A stretch of 21,445 bases of DNA from Streptomyces sp. NRRL WC-3618 (GTDB lineage Bacteria > Actinomycetota > Actinomycetes > Streptomycetales > Streptomycetaceae): contig NZ_LGDW01000046.1 of the NCBI RefSeq assembly GCF_001280005.1, forward strand, positions 1 through 21,445, read 5' to 3'. A program made the position numbers and the translations under genes. The notes under the pieces were generated by a model that worked only from the letters and a program-made list of their open reading frames with translations, was not told where the DNA came from and ran no database searches. This document shows, piece after piece, positions 14,850-21,445 of the stretch; positions within the stretch are counted from its first letter, which is position 1, and the number at the start of each line of letters is the position of its first letter.

Positions 14850-15263
14850 ATGGACGCGATCTACACCGCAGTCGCCACCGCCACGCACGGCCGCGAGGGC
14901 CGCGCCGTCAGCTCCGACGGCAAGGTGGACCTCGCGCTCGCCATGCCGGTGGAGCTCGGCGGCAACGGCGCCGGAACCAACCCGGAGCAGCTCTTCGCCG
15001 CCGGTTACGCCGCCTGCTTCGGCAGCGCGCTGGGCCTGGTCGGCCGCGCCGCCAAGGTCGACGTCAGCGACGCCGCCGTGACCGCCGAGGTCGGCATAGG
15101 CAAGCAGGGCGAGGGCTTCGCCCTCAAGGTCACCCTCCGCGTCGAGCTGCCCGACTCCGTCGACGCGGAGACCGGCCGCGGGCTCGTCGAGCAGGCCCAC
15201 CAGGTCTGCCCCTACTCCAACGCGACGCGCGGCAACATCGAGGTCGACCTCGTCATCGAGTAG
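14850..15263 (+). CDS. ohrA: Organic hydroperoxide resistance protein Ohr
   Basis: A 137-residue Ohr/OsmC-fold thiol peroxidase that reduces organic (fatty acid) hydroperoxides in the cytoplasm, usually with lipoyl thiols. The two reactive cysteines are present: Cys56 in AAGYAACFGSAL and Cys120 in HQVCPYSNATRGN. Glu46 in NPEQLFAAGY and an Arg in the HGREGRA segment match the residues that activate the Cys. I chose ATG 14850 (MDAIYTAVATATHG) because it gives the family N-terminus, with GAGAGGGA about eight bases before it; TTG 14820 and ATG 14832 are upstream alternatives. It is divergent from ohrR, and its promoter is overlapped by the operator. It converges on the CDP-glycerol transferase gene. 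Confidence 0.96.
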   Translation: MDAIYTAVATATHGREGRAVSSDGKVDLALAMPVELGGNGAGTNPEQLFAAGYAACFGSALGLVGRAAKVDVSDAAVTAEVGIGKQGEGFALKVTLRVELPDSVDAETGRGLVEQAHQVCPYSNATRGNIEVDLVIE

Positions 15264-15274
15264 TACCGCCAGGA

Positions 15275-15301
15275 CGGTATGTCCGGTACATCCGGTACGT
15301 C
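15275..15301. repeat. Three tandem 9-base repeats in a convergent gap
   Basis: CGGTATGTC, CGGTACATC and CGGTACGTC follow one another without spacing in the 40-base gap between ohrA and the leftward transferase gene. TACCG at 15264-15268 can pair with the CGGTA of any unit, so alternative small hairpins are possible. This may serve as a bidirectional end signal. Confidence 0.5.
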
Positions 15302-15303
15302 GT

Positions 15304-17583
15304 TCAGGAACCGCTGTGGACGGGCGCGCCGTCGGGGCTGGGCTGCGGATGCGGCACGCTCGCGAGCGGCGCGCCGGCGAACGCGGCGGCCGCCGACGGC
15401 ACCGGGTGGCGCTCGGCGAGCGGAGTGACCGGGGTCTGCCTCGACGTCTCGCCCAACACCAGCCGCCGGACGACTCGTTCGGCGGCGCGCCCGTCGTCGT
15501 ACGGACAGAACCGCTCGCGGAACGCGGTCCGCAGCTGGGTGGAGCGTGAACCGCGCCAGTGGCCGGTCGCGAAGATGTCGATCAGCTCGTCCTCGTTGCG
15601 CGACACCGCGCCCGGCGGGAACGCGCGCAGGTCGAAGTATGTGCCACGGGCCGCCTCGTACGCCTCCCAGTCGTCCGCGTGGATCACGATCGGCCGGTCC
15701 AGGTTGGCGTAGTCGAACATCAGTGACGAGTAGTCGGTGACCAGCGCGTCCGAGGCGAGGCACAGCGACTCGATGCTCGGATGGTCGGTCACATCGATGA
15801 GCCGGCCGCCGGAGGCAGGCGCCGACGGAGCGTCGTATTCGTGGTGGGCACGGGTCAGCAGGACGTAGCGCGGGCCGAGTTGGCGCAGTACGCGTTCCAG
15901 GTCGAGGGTGAGGCGGGGGGCGCGCTGGTAGTCGCGGTGGGTGGGCGCGTAGAGGATCGCGACCGAGCCCTCCGGGATGCCGAGCGACTCGCGCAGCCGG
16001 GCCACGTCCGCCGAAGTCGCCTGCTGGAACACGTCGTTGCGGGGTTGCCCGGTCTCCAGGGTGGTGTAGCCGCCGGGGAAGACGCGCTCCCAGACGAGGG
16101 TGGAGTGGCGGTTGGCCGACAGGCAGTGGTCCCACGTGTCGACGTCCGCGAGAAGTGCCGTGAAGTCGGTGTCACGGGCGGCGGCCGGCCGGTCCTGGAG
16201 GTCGAGGCCCATGCGCTTCAGCGGCGTCCCGTACGGGGTCCGGATCACCACCTGCCCGGCCCGCTTCACATACCGCTCGTCCCAACCCCCGTTGTTCACC
16301 AGGTACTTGGAGCGGGCCAGCGCCGTCCAGTAGGCGGCGGTGCCGGGCCGTACCCGGGCGGTCGCCGTCGGCAGCGTGTGATGGTGCTCGGGGCGTGCGA
16401 CCCACGCCGTCCGCATCCCCGGCACGAAGGAACGGAACGCGGACTCCAGGGCGCCTGGGTTGCAGCCGTACCCGCGCCCGGAGTGACTGGCGAAGACGGC
16501 CCGGTCGGCGCGCACCGGCAGCCGCCGCTGGACCCGGTAGTGCAGCCGCAGGGCGGTCGAACGGACGCGTCGGGAAAGCGACTTGACGAACCGGGTGACA
16601 TGCCTGCGCAGGGCTGACGCGAGCCGCACCGCCCGATACGTGCGGTAGCTGCCCGTCCGGACGAGAAGGTGCCGGAGCCGGGCGTGCAGCGGCACGGCGG
16701 CGCCCGGGGTGCGGTAACGGCGGTAGTGGGCCCGCGACTTGCGCAGGAACTCGGCGCGGGCGCCGCTCGGCAGCCGGTCCGTCCGGGCCAGCACCGACAC
16801 CAGCTGGTCGACCATCCGGCGGAACAACACCGGCCGCCAGCGCGTGAGTTCGGGTCGGGCGTCGACGAACGCGAAGACCCGGTCGTACTGCTCGTGGATG
16901 TCGAAGTGCCCGTGATCGGCGAGCGGACGGTCGCCGGCGTGCCTCCGCGGCCGGCGGTGGTGGACACAGACCCGGTCCAGGGTCGCCACCGACTCGGCGG
17001 CCAGCAGGGCCGGCACCGTCCAGGGGATGTCCGCGTCGGCCCCCGGCGGGAACGTGAGCTCCTCGCGCTCGACGAACTCCCGCCGGTACGCCTTGTTCCA
17101 CGCCACCGGCTCCAACTTGAGCAGCAACGGCCGGTCGTCGAGCCGGAACGGGACGGGACCCTGCTCGGTGAGCTGCCCGAGGAACGGGCTGCGGACGGTC
17201 TCGCCGGTCCACAGGGCGTGCGCGTGGTCGTAGACGAGCACGTCCGGGTCGCCCGCCTCCTTGATCCGGTCGGCGATCGCCCGCAGCGCGTCCGGGGCGA
17301 GGGTGTCGTCGCCGTCGACGAAGACGAGATAGTCCCCGGTCGCCTGCTCGATCCCCGCGTTGCGCGCCGCGCCCACCCCGCCGTTCTCCGGCAGGTGGAC
17401 GGGGCGCACCCGGGCGTCGCGCGCCGCGAACTCGTCGACGAGCGCACCGCAGGCGTCGGGCGAGCAGTCGTCGACGGCGATCACTTCGAGATCCGTATAC
17501 GACTGGCCGAGCACCGATTCCAGGCAGTCCTGGAGATACGCCTGAACCTTGTACGCGGGGACGATGACACTGAACCTGGGCAA
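15304..17583 (-). CDS. Bifunctional GT2 glycosyltransferase / CDP-glycerol glycerophosphotransferase-like protein
   Basis: This 759-residue fusion has a GT2 domain at about 1-220 with FSVIVPAYKVQAYL, VDDCSPD and the metal-binding VDGDD (89-93). A basic helical linker (about 280-350) may dock on the membrane. A TagB/TagF-like domain runs from about 360 to 715, with SHSGRGYGCNPGAL, YGTPLKRMGLD (451-461), ILYAPTHRDY, RAHHEY, ALVTDYSSLMFDYA and RGTYFDL. The family adds glycerol-phosphate or similar units from CDP-polyols to wall polymers at the inner membrane face. The His before GTPLK, expected as a catalytic residue, is Tyr451. The RAHHEY His is kept. The start is a TTG; the two nearby ATGs are out of frame. 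It may work with the TagGH-type exporter upstream. Confidence 0.9.
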   Translation of the reverse strand: MPRFSVIVPAYKVQAYLQDCLESVLGQSYTDLEVIAVDDCSPDACGALVDEFAARDARVRPVHLPENGGVGAARNAGIEQATGDYLVFVDGDDTLAPDALRAIADRIKEAGDPDVLVYDHAHALWTGETVRSPFLGQLTEQGPVPFRLDDRPLLLKLEPVAWNKAYRREFVEREELTFPPGADADIPWTVPALLAAESVATLDRVCVHHRRPRRHAGDRPLADHGHFDIHEQYDRVFAFVDARPELTRWRPVLFRRMVDQLVSVLARTDRLPSGARAEFLRKSRAHYRRYRTPGAAVPLHARLRHLLVRTGSYRTYRAVRLASALRRHVTRFVKSLSRRVRSTALRLHYRVQRRLPVRADRAVFASHSGRGYGCNPGALESAFRSFVPGMRTAWVARPEHHHTLPTATARVRPGTAAYWTALARSKYLVNNGGWDERYVKRAGQVVIRTPYGTPLKRMGLDLQDRPAAARDTDFTALLADVDTWDHCLSANRHSTLVWERVFPGGYTTLETGQPRNDVFQQATSADVARLRESLGIPEGSVAILYAPTHRDYQRAPRLTLDLERVLRQLGPRYVLLTRAHHEYDAPSAPASGGRLIDVTDHPSIESLCLASDALVTDYSSLMFDYANLDRPIVIHADDWEAYEAARGTYFDLRAFPPGAVSRNEDELIDIFATGHWRGSRSTQLRTAFRERFCPYDDGRAAERVVRRLVLGETSRQTPVTPLAERHPVPSAAAAFAGAPLASVPHPQPSPDGAPVHSGS

Positions 17584-17767
17584 GACACATCCATGGGTCG
17601 GTGGGTCGGCGCGGGTCTACTGCCCGGGAACGGCCGATGGAGTGACTTGGTTACGCCAATTGCGGCATGTGGGGGATGGGGGGCGAATGGGCTTCTTGTC
17701 CGGCCTTCCGTTCGTCCCCTAGTCCCCTCGTCTGCTGTTCCGGTTGTGCGGTCGTCGGGTTGTCCGG

Positions 17768-18685
17768 TTACTTGACCGCTCCCGCCATCACCCCCGACAC
17801 GAACTGCCGCTGGAACGCGAAGAACACCGCCAGCGGGATCACCATCGAGATGAACGCGCCCGGCGCCAGCACCTCGATGTTGCTGCCGAACTGCCGTACC
17901 TGCTGCTGGAGCGCGACCGTCAGCGGCTGCGACTGCGAGTCGGAGAACACCAGCGCGACCAGCATGTCGTTCCACACCCACAGGAACTGGAAGATCCCCA
18001 GCGACGCGATCGCGGGCGCGGCGAGCGGCAGCACGACGGTCGCGAACAGCCGGATCTCACCCGCCCCGTCCAGCCGGGCCGCCTCCAGCAGCTCGCGCGG
18101 GATCTCCGCGAAGAAGTTGCGCAGCAGGAAGATCGCGAAGGGCAGCCCGAACCCCACGTGGAACAGCACCACCCCGATGATGTCGCCGAAGATCCCGATC
18201 TTCCCGAAGAGATCGGAGAGCGGGATCAGCGCCACCTGCACGGGTACGACGAGCAGCGCGACGACGACCAGGAACCACCAGTCGCGACCGCGGAAGTCCA
18301 TCCACGCGAAGGCGTATCCGGCCATCGCGCCGATCACGACGACCAGGAGCGTCGCCGGGACCGTGATCCAGACGGTGTTGAGGAGGGAACTCGTGATCGC
18401 GTCGTTCTCCAGCAGCGTGCGGTAGCTCTTGGCGGTCAGCTGCCCCGGAGCCGAGAAGACCTTCCACCACCCGGAGGTGGAGATGTCCGTCGGGTCGCGG
18501 AACGACGACACGAGCAGCCCGAACGTCGGCACCATCCAGATGAGCGCGACGAGGATGAGGAAGAGCCTCAGGGCGCCCCCCGCGGCACCACTGGCGACGC
18601 GGGCGGCGAAGGAGCGCCTGGCGCGCACCGGCGGGTCGTGGGGCCGGTCGAGGGGTCGGTCGAGGGGCGGGTCGACAGCCGTCAC
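17768..18685 (-). CDS. Carbohydrate ABC importer permease, MalG-like
   Basis: A 305-residue permease with six membrane helices after a Pro/Arg-rich cytoplasmic tail. The ATPase-docking EAA loop reads ELLEAARLDGAGEIRLF followed by VVLPLAAP (198-224), and WVWNDMLVALVF follows. It pairs with the MalF-like protein to move a sugar or oligosaccharide into the cell. The start GTG overlaps the stop of the upstream permease gene in GTGA, with AGGAAGGAG 7-8 bases upstream, so translation is coupled. The open frame reaches much further upstream, but that part is a shadow of the previous gene. It is the last gene of the importer operon; no hairpin with a T-run was seen after its stop. Confidence 0.93.
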   Translation of the reverse strand: MTAVDPPLDRPLDRPHDPPVRARRSFAARVASGAAGGALRLFLILVALIWMVPTFGLLVSSFRDPTDISTSGWWKVFSAPGQLTAKSYRTLLENDAITSSLLNTVWITVPATLLVVVIGAMAGYAFAWMDFRGRDWWFLVVVALLVVPVQVALIPLSDLFGKIGIFGDIIGVVLFHVGFGLPFAIFLLRNFFAEIPRELLEAARLDGAGEIRLFATVVLPLAAPAIASLGIFQFLWVWNDMLVALVFSDSQSQPLTVALQQQVRQFGSNIEVLAPGAFISMVIPLAVFFAFQRQFVSGVMAGAVK

Positions 18686-20028
18686 CGCTGACGCTCCTTC
18701 CTGAGTCGACGGAGATTGACGAACATCACCGGCAGGACGAGCAGCAGCAGAAGCACGCCGATCGCACTGCCGACGCCGTAGTTGCCGCCACCGCCGAACG
18801 ATGACAGGAACAACTGGAGCGCGAGGACGTTGGCGTCGTCCTGACTGGGCTGCGGGGCGATGATGTAGACGAGGTCGAACACCTTCATCACATTGATCAT
18901 CAACGTGACGAGTACGACGACCAGCACAGGCGCGAGAAGCGGCACGGTGACCCGCCGGAACACCTGCCACTCGTTGGCGCCGTCGACGCGCGCCGCCTCC
19001 AGCAGATTCCGGTCCACGCCCGCGAGCCCGGCTGCGATGAGCACCATGGCGAACCCGGCCCACATCCAGGTGTAGCTGCCGATGATGGCCGGGGTGACGA
19101 GGGTGGGCCCGAGCCAGTCGATCCCGTTGTAGGCGCCGGCGAAGTTCGAGCCCGGCAGGCGCAGTCGGGCTCCGTCGGCGTCGGCGGGCAGAGCGAACGT
19201 CCCGTCGGCGCCGCTGGTCGCCGAGGCGACCACCTTCCCGTCCTTCACGGCCTCGACCTTGACGCCCTTCAGCGCCTTCTCACCAGGGTCGACCTGCCCC
19301 TTCGTACCGCCACCGCCGAGCTTGAAGTCGAGCCAGACGGTGCCGGTGACCTCGTCACCGGAGGCGCGGGGCGCCTTCGCGTTCTCCGGGGTGCCGGGGA
19401 GCTTGTTCGGGGCGATGCCTACCAGGGGCAGCAGCGCGGGGGTGCCCGCTGTGACCGTCCCGGTGGAGGTGAACGAACCACCGCCGGACGCCTTGAGGTC
19501 GCTGGCCTGCGTGTTCGGGCGGGCCTTCGGATAGACCGACGAGTCGACGAAGGCGTCGTGCACGGACGTCACGATCGCGTTGGCGACGCCCTGGTCGGGG
19601 TCCTGCTCGTAGACGAGGCGGAAGATGATGCCCGCCGCGAGCATCGAGATCGCCATCGGCATGAAGACGATCAGCTTGAACGCCGTACCCCAGCGCACCC
19701 GTTCGGTCAGCACCGCGAAGATCAGACCGAGCGCGGTGACGAGCGCGGGGGCCACGGCCACCCAGATCGCCGTGTTGCGTACGGCCGTCAGCGTGGCGTC
19801 GTTCGTGAAGATGTCGCCGTAGTTCTCCAAGCCGACGAAACCCGAACCGTCGGCGTCGTAGAGGCTGCGCCAGACGGAGTAACCGATCGGGTAGACGACG
19901 AGTGAGCCCAGCAGGACCAGGGCGGGCAGCAGGAACAAGCCTGCCACCCACCAGCGGGTTCCGGTGACGCTCTTGGCCCTGCCCGTGGTCAGGGTGACCG
20001 GCGTCGTGATTTCGGTCTTCGGCTCCAT
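18682..20028 (-). CDS. Carbohydrate ABC importer permease, MalF-like, with large extracytoplasmic insert
   Basis: At 448 residues this is about 140-150 longer than usual six-helix sugar permeases. Helices lie at about 27-47, 84-108, 116-138, 311-336, 362-384 and 420-438. The EAA loop EAARVDGANEWQVFRRVTVP (344-363) lies between helices 4 and 5. Residues about 142-308, between helices 3 and 4, should face outside. They contain a Gly/Ser/Thr-rich part and a segment like an Ig-type or carboxypeptidase-regulatory/SdrD-B repeat (KALKGVKVEAVKDGKVVASA then TSGADGTFALP). The insert could contact the binding protein or the sugar. It starts 10 bases after the binding-protein stop and overlaps the MalG-like gene by four bases. 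Confidence 0.93.
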   Translation of the reverse strand: MEPKTEITTPVTLTTGRAKSVTGTRWWVAGLFLLPALVLLGSLVVYPIGYSVWRSLYDADGSGFVGLENYGDIFTNDATLTAVRNTAIWVAVAPALVTALGLIFAVLTERVRWGTAFKLIVFMPMAISMLAAGIIFRLVYEQDPDQGVANAIVTSVHDAFVDSSVYPKARPNTQASDLKASGGGSFTSTGTVTAGTPALLPLVGIAPNKLPGTPENAKAPRASGDEVTGTVWLDFKLGGGGTKGQVDPGEKALKGVKVEAVKDGKVVASATSGADGTFALPADADGARLRLPGSNFAGAYNGIDWLGPTLVTPAIIGSYTWMWAGFAMVLIAAGLAGVDRNLLEAARVDGANEWQVFRRVTVPLLAPVLVVVLVTLMINVMKVFDLVYIIAPQPSQDDANVLALQLFLSSFGGGGNYGVGSAIGVLLLLLVLPVMFVNLRRLRKERQR

Positions 20029-20038
20029 GCCGGCGCCG

Positions 20039-21412
20039 TCAGCCGTTCTTGTACGCCTTGGCGGCGTCGGCCTCGAGTTTCTTCTGCGTGCCCGCGACGT
20101 CCTTCGGGTTCTTCAGGAAGTCCTGGAGGTCCTTCCACTCGCCGACGCCCTGGGTACCGCCGAAGGCGGCCGGGGCCTGGTCGGACATGTCGAAGCGGAA
20201 GTCGTCGCCCGCCGTGATGAGGGCCTTGGCGATGTTCCGGGTGACCTCGTCCTTGTACGCCGCCTGGTCCATCGTCTTGTTGGGCGAGAGGAAGCCGCCC
20301 TGCGCCGCCCAGATCTCGGCCGCGTCGGTCGAGCCGAGGAACGTCAGGAGGGCCTGGGCGCCCGCGCCGCCCTTCAGCGCCACGGCGACGTCGCCGCCGC
20401 TGACGACGGGTGCCTGGTCGCCGACCGCCGGGAACGGGAAGACCTTCGCGTCCGTGCCGATCTTGGCCTTGGTGTCCGCGTTGATGTTGGCGGCCACGAA
20501 GTCGCCCTCGAAGACCATCGCCGCCGGGGTGTCACCCGTGAAGGTCTGGATGACCGACTTCGGGAACTCGGTCGCCAGCGCGCCGGAACGCCCGCCCACG
20601 AGGAGGTCGTCCTTGCCCCAGAGCTGGGCGAGGGTGGTCAGGGCCTCCTTGACCGAGGGATCGGTCCACTTGATCTTGTGCAGGGCCAACTGGTCGTACT
20701 TCTCCGGGCCCGCCTGCGACAGATAGACGTTCTCGAACCAGTCGGTGAGGGTCCAGCCGTCGGCGCCGCCCACGGAGACTGCGGGGGAGCCGGCGTCGGA
20801 GAGGGTCTGGGCCGTGGCGAGGAAGTCCTTCCAGGTCTTGGGAGTGCCGGTGAGGCCAGCGGCCTCGAACGCGGCGGTGTTGTACCAGACCAGGGACTTG
20901 TTGGCGGCCTTGACGTAGATGCCGTACTGCTTGCCCTCGAAGGCCCCGAGGTCCTTCCAGCCGGCGGAGAAGTTCTTGTCCAACTGGGCCTGGGCGTCCG
21001 CGCCGAGCGGCTTGAGCCAGCCCTTCTGGGCGAACTGGTGCAGTACGCCCACCTGCGGCAGGAACGCGACGTCCGGGGGCTGGCCGCCCTCGATCTTCGT
21101 ACCGAGGAACGTGGAGGTGTTGTTGCCAGTCGGCACGAAGTTGACCTTCGCGCCGGTGCGCTTCTCGAACTCCCGCAGCACCTTGGTGAAGTTCTCCTGC
21201 TCGGGGCCCGTCCAGACGGCGGCGACCTCTAAGGTCTGGCCGTCCAGCTTGGGGAGCTTGACGGAGGTGGTGTCACCGCCGGTGCCTGTGCCGGTACTGG
21301 TGTCGGTGGCCTTGCCGCCAGGGTCGTCGTCGGAGCCGCAGGAGGTGAGGGTGAGAGCGAGGGCTGTGGCGGAGAGGGCGGTCAGGGTGCGTGTACGTAG
21401 CGTGCTGCGCAT
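20039..21412 (-). CDS. Sugar ABC importer substrate-binding lipoprotein
   Basis: A 457-residue extracellular binding protein anchored by lipid. A basic N-terminus and hydrophobic stretch lead to the lipobox LTSC with Cys25, followed by a Gly/Thr/Asp-rich linker. The mature part has the type 1 extracellular solute-binding fold typical of MalE-like proteins: VAAVWTGPEQENFTKVLREF, PPDVAFLPQVG, YGIYVKAANKSLVWYN, PAAMVFEGDFV, GGDVAVALKGG. The ligand is probably an oligosaccharide but cannot be named. Leu61 is encoded by TTA (21232-21230), a codon read in Streptomyces only by the bldA tRNA. It is the first importer gene in the window; a GGGG-containing stretch precedes the ATG. No ATPase gene is adjacent. 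Confidence 0.94.
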   Translation of the reverse strand: MRSTLRTRTLTALSATALALTLTSCGSDDDPGGKATDTSTGTGTGGDTTSVKLPKLDGQTLEVAAVWTGPEQENFTKVLREFEKRTGAKVNFVPTGNNTSTFLGTKIEGGQPPDVAFLPQVGVLHQFAQKGWLKPLGADAQAQLDKNFSAGWKDLGAFEGKQYGIYVKAANKSLVWYNTAAFEAAGLTGTPKTWKDFLATAQTLSDAGSPAVSVGGADGWTLTDWFENVYLSQAGPEKYDQLALHKIKWTDPSVKEALTTLAQLWGKDDLLVGGRSGALATEFPKSVIQTFTGDTPAAMVFEGDFVAANINADTKAKIGTDAKVFPFPAVGDQAPVVSGGDVAVALKGGAGAQALLTFLGSTDAAEIWAAQGGFLSPNKTMDQAAYKDEVTRNIAKALITAGDDFRFDMSDQAPAAFGGTQGVGEWKDLQDFLKNPKDVAGTQKKLEADAAKAYKNG

Positions 21413-21445
21413 GTGTGCCCCGTTCGTCGTTCGGCGCTGTCCCGT

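Noticed and set aside
14661..15200. A 179-codon leftward frame spanning the ohrA gene and the operator
   Set aside because: It would cross the OhrR operator and the antisense of ohrA. No family resemblance; GC-rich artefact.
17742..17767. GGTTGTGCGG / GGTTGTCCGG direct repeat after the MalG-like gene
   Set aside because: Only two short imperfect copies, no pairing potential or clear promoter relation; within what is expected by chance in this composition.
18686..19063. Upstream extension of the MalG-like gene by 126 codons
   Set aside because: The extension overlaps the MalF-like gene. The GTG at 18685 has a strong ribosome binding site and the typical 4-base overlap with the previous stop.
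19964..21232. A 422-codon frame antisense to the sugar-binding protein gene
   Set aside because: Leu/Gly/Val/Arg-rich shadow product. The opposite strand has a lipobox and a full solute-binding fold.

Overview
The window looks like a chromosomal core segment of a Streptomyces or close relative. The DNA is very GC-rich with strong third-position GC bias. Start codons are often GTG. The genes found (a ~1650-residue NAD-glutamate dehydrogenase, an OhrR/OhrA pair, a TagGH-type exporter, GT39 and GT87 membrane glycosyltransferases, a GT2/CDP-glycerol transferase fusion, a sugar ABC importer without its own ATPase) and a widespread Streptomyces-type intergenic repeat all fit. Species cannot be assigned. 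No tRNA, rRNA, CRISPR array, insertion sequence or prophage gene was seen.

Layout. (1) Positions 1-2024: possible first codons of a leftward gene, then a DUF6912-like protein and a HAD-like hydrolase, then a 474-base leader region. (2) 2025-7051: the large NAD-dependent glutamate dehydrogenase, with a candidate promoter, a folded leader and a clear intrinsic terminator. (3) 7131-14502: a cell-surface glycan block. It holds a GtrA-like membrane protein, a two-gene ABC exporter of the teichoic acid/polysaccharide type, a divergent TetR regulator behind a repeat-rich promoter, galE, a GT87-like mannosyltransferase and a divergent GT39-like glycosyltransferase. (4) 14263-15263: the redox switch ohrR and its divergent target ohrA, with a textbook operator between them. 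(5) 15304-17583: a second glycan gene, a GT2 domain fused to a TagB/TagF-like glycerophosphotransferase domain. (6) 17768-21412: a leftward carbohydrate ABC importer (lipoprotein binding protein, MalF-like permease, MalG-like permease).

How the genes may work together (inference). Regions 3 and 5 supply precursor (galE), polymerising or transferring enzymes (GT87, GT39, GT2-CDP-glycerol transferase) and export (TagGH-type) for a wall or extracellular glycopolymer. The ohr pair sits inside this block but is functionally separate. The importer lacks an ATPase and probably uses a shared MsiK-type ATPase encoded elsewhere.

Most notable observations. The MalF-like permease carries a roughly 150-residue extracytoplasmic insert with an Ig-like segment, in a different loop from the MalF P2 domain. 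The binding-protein gene has the only in-frame TTA leucine codon I could find in the window. The CDP-glycerol transferase domain has Tyr where the family's catalytic His is expected. The GT39 reading frame runs 240 bases into the antisense of ohrR. Several genes show a -10 hexamer 6-7 bases before the start codon, which suggests leaderless transcripts.
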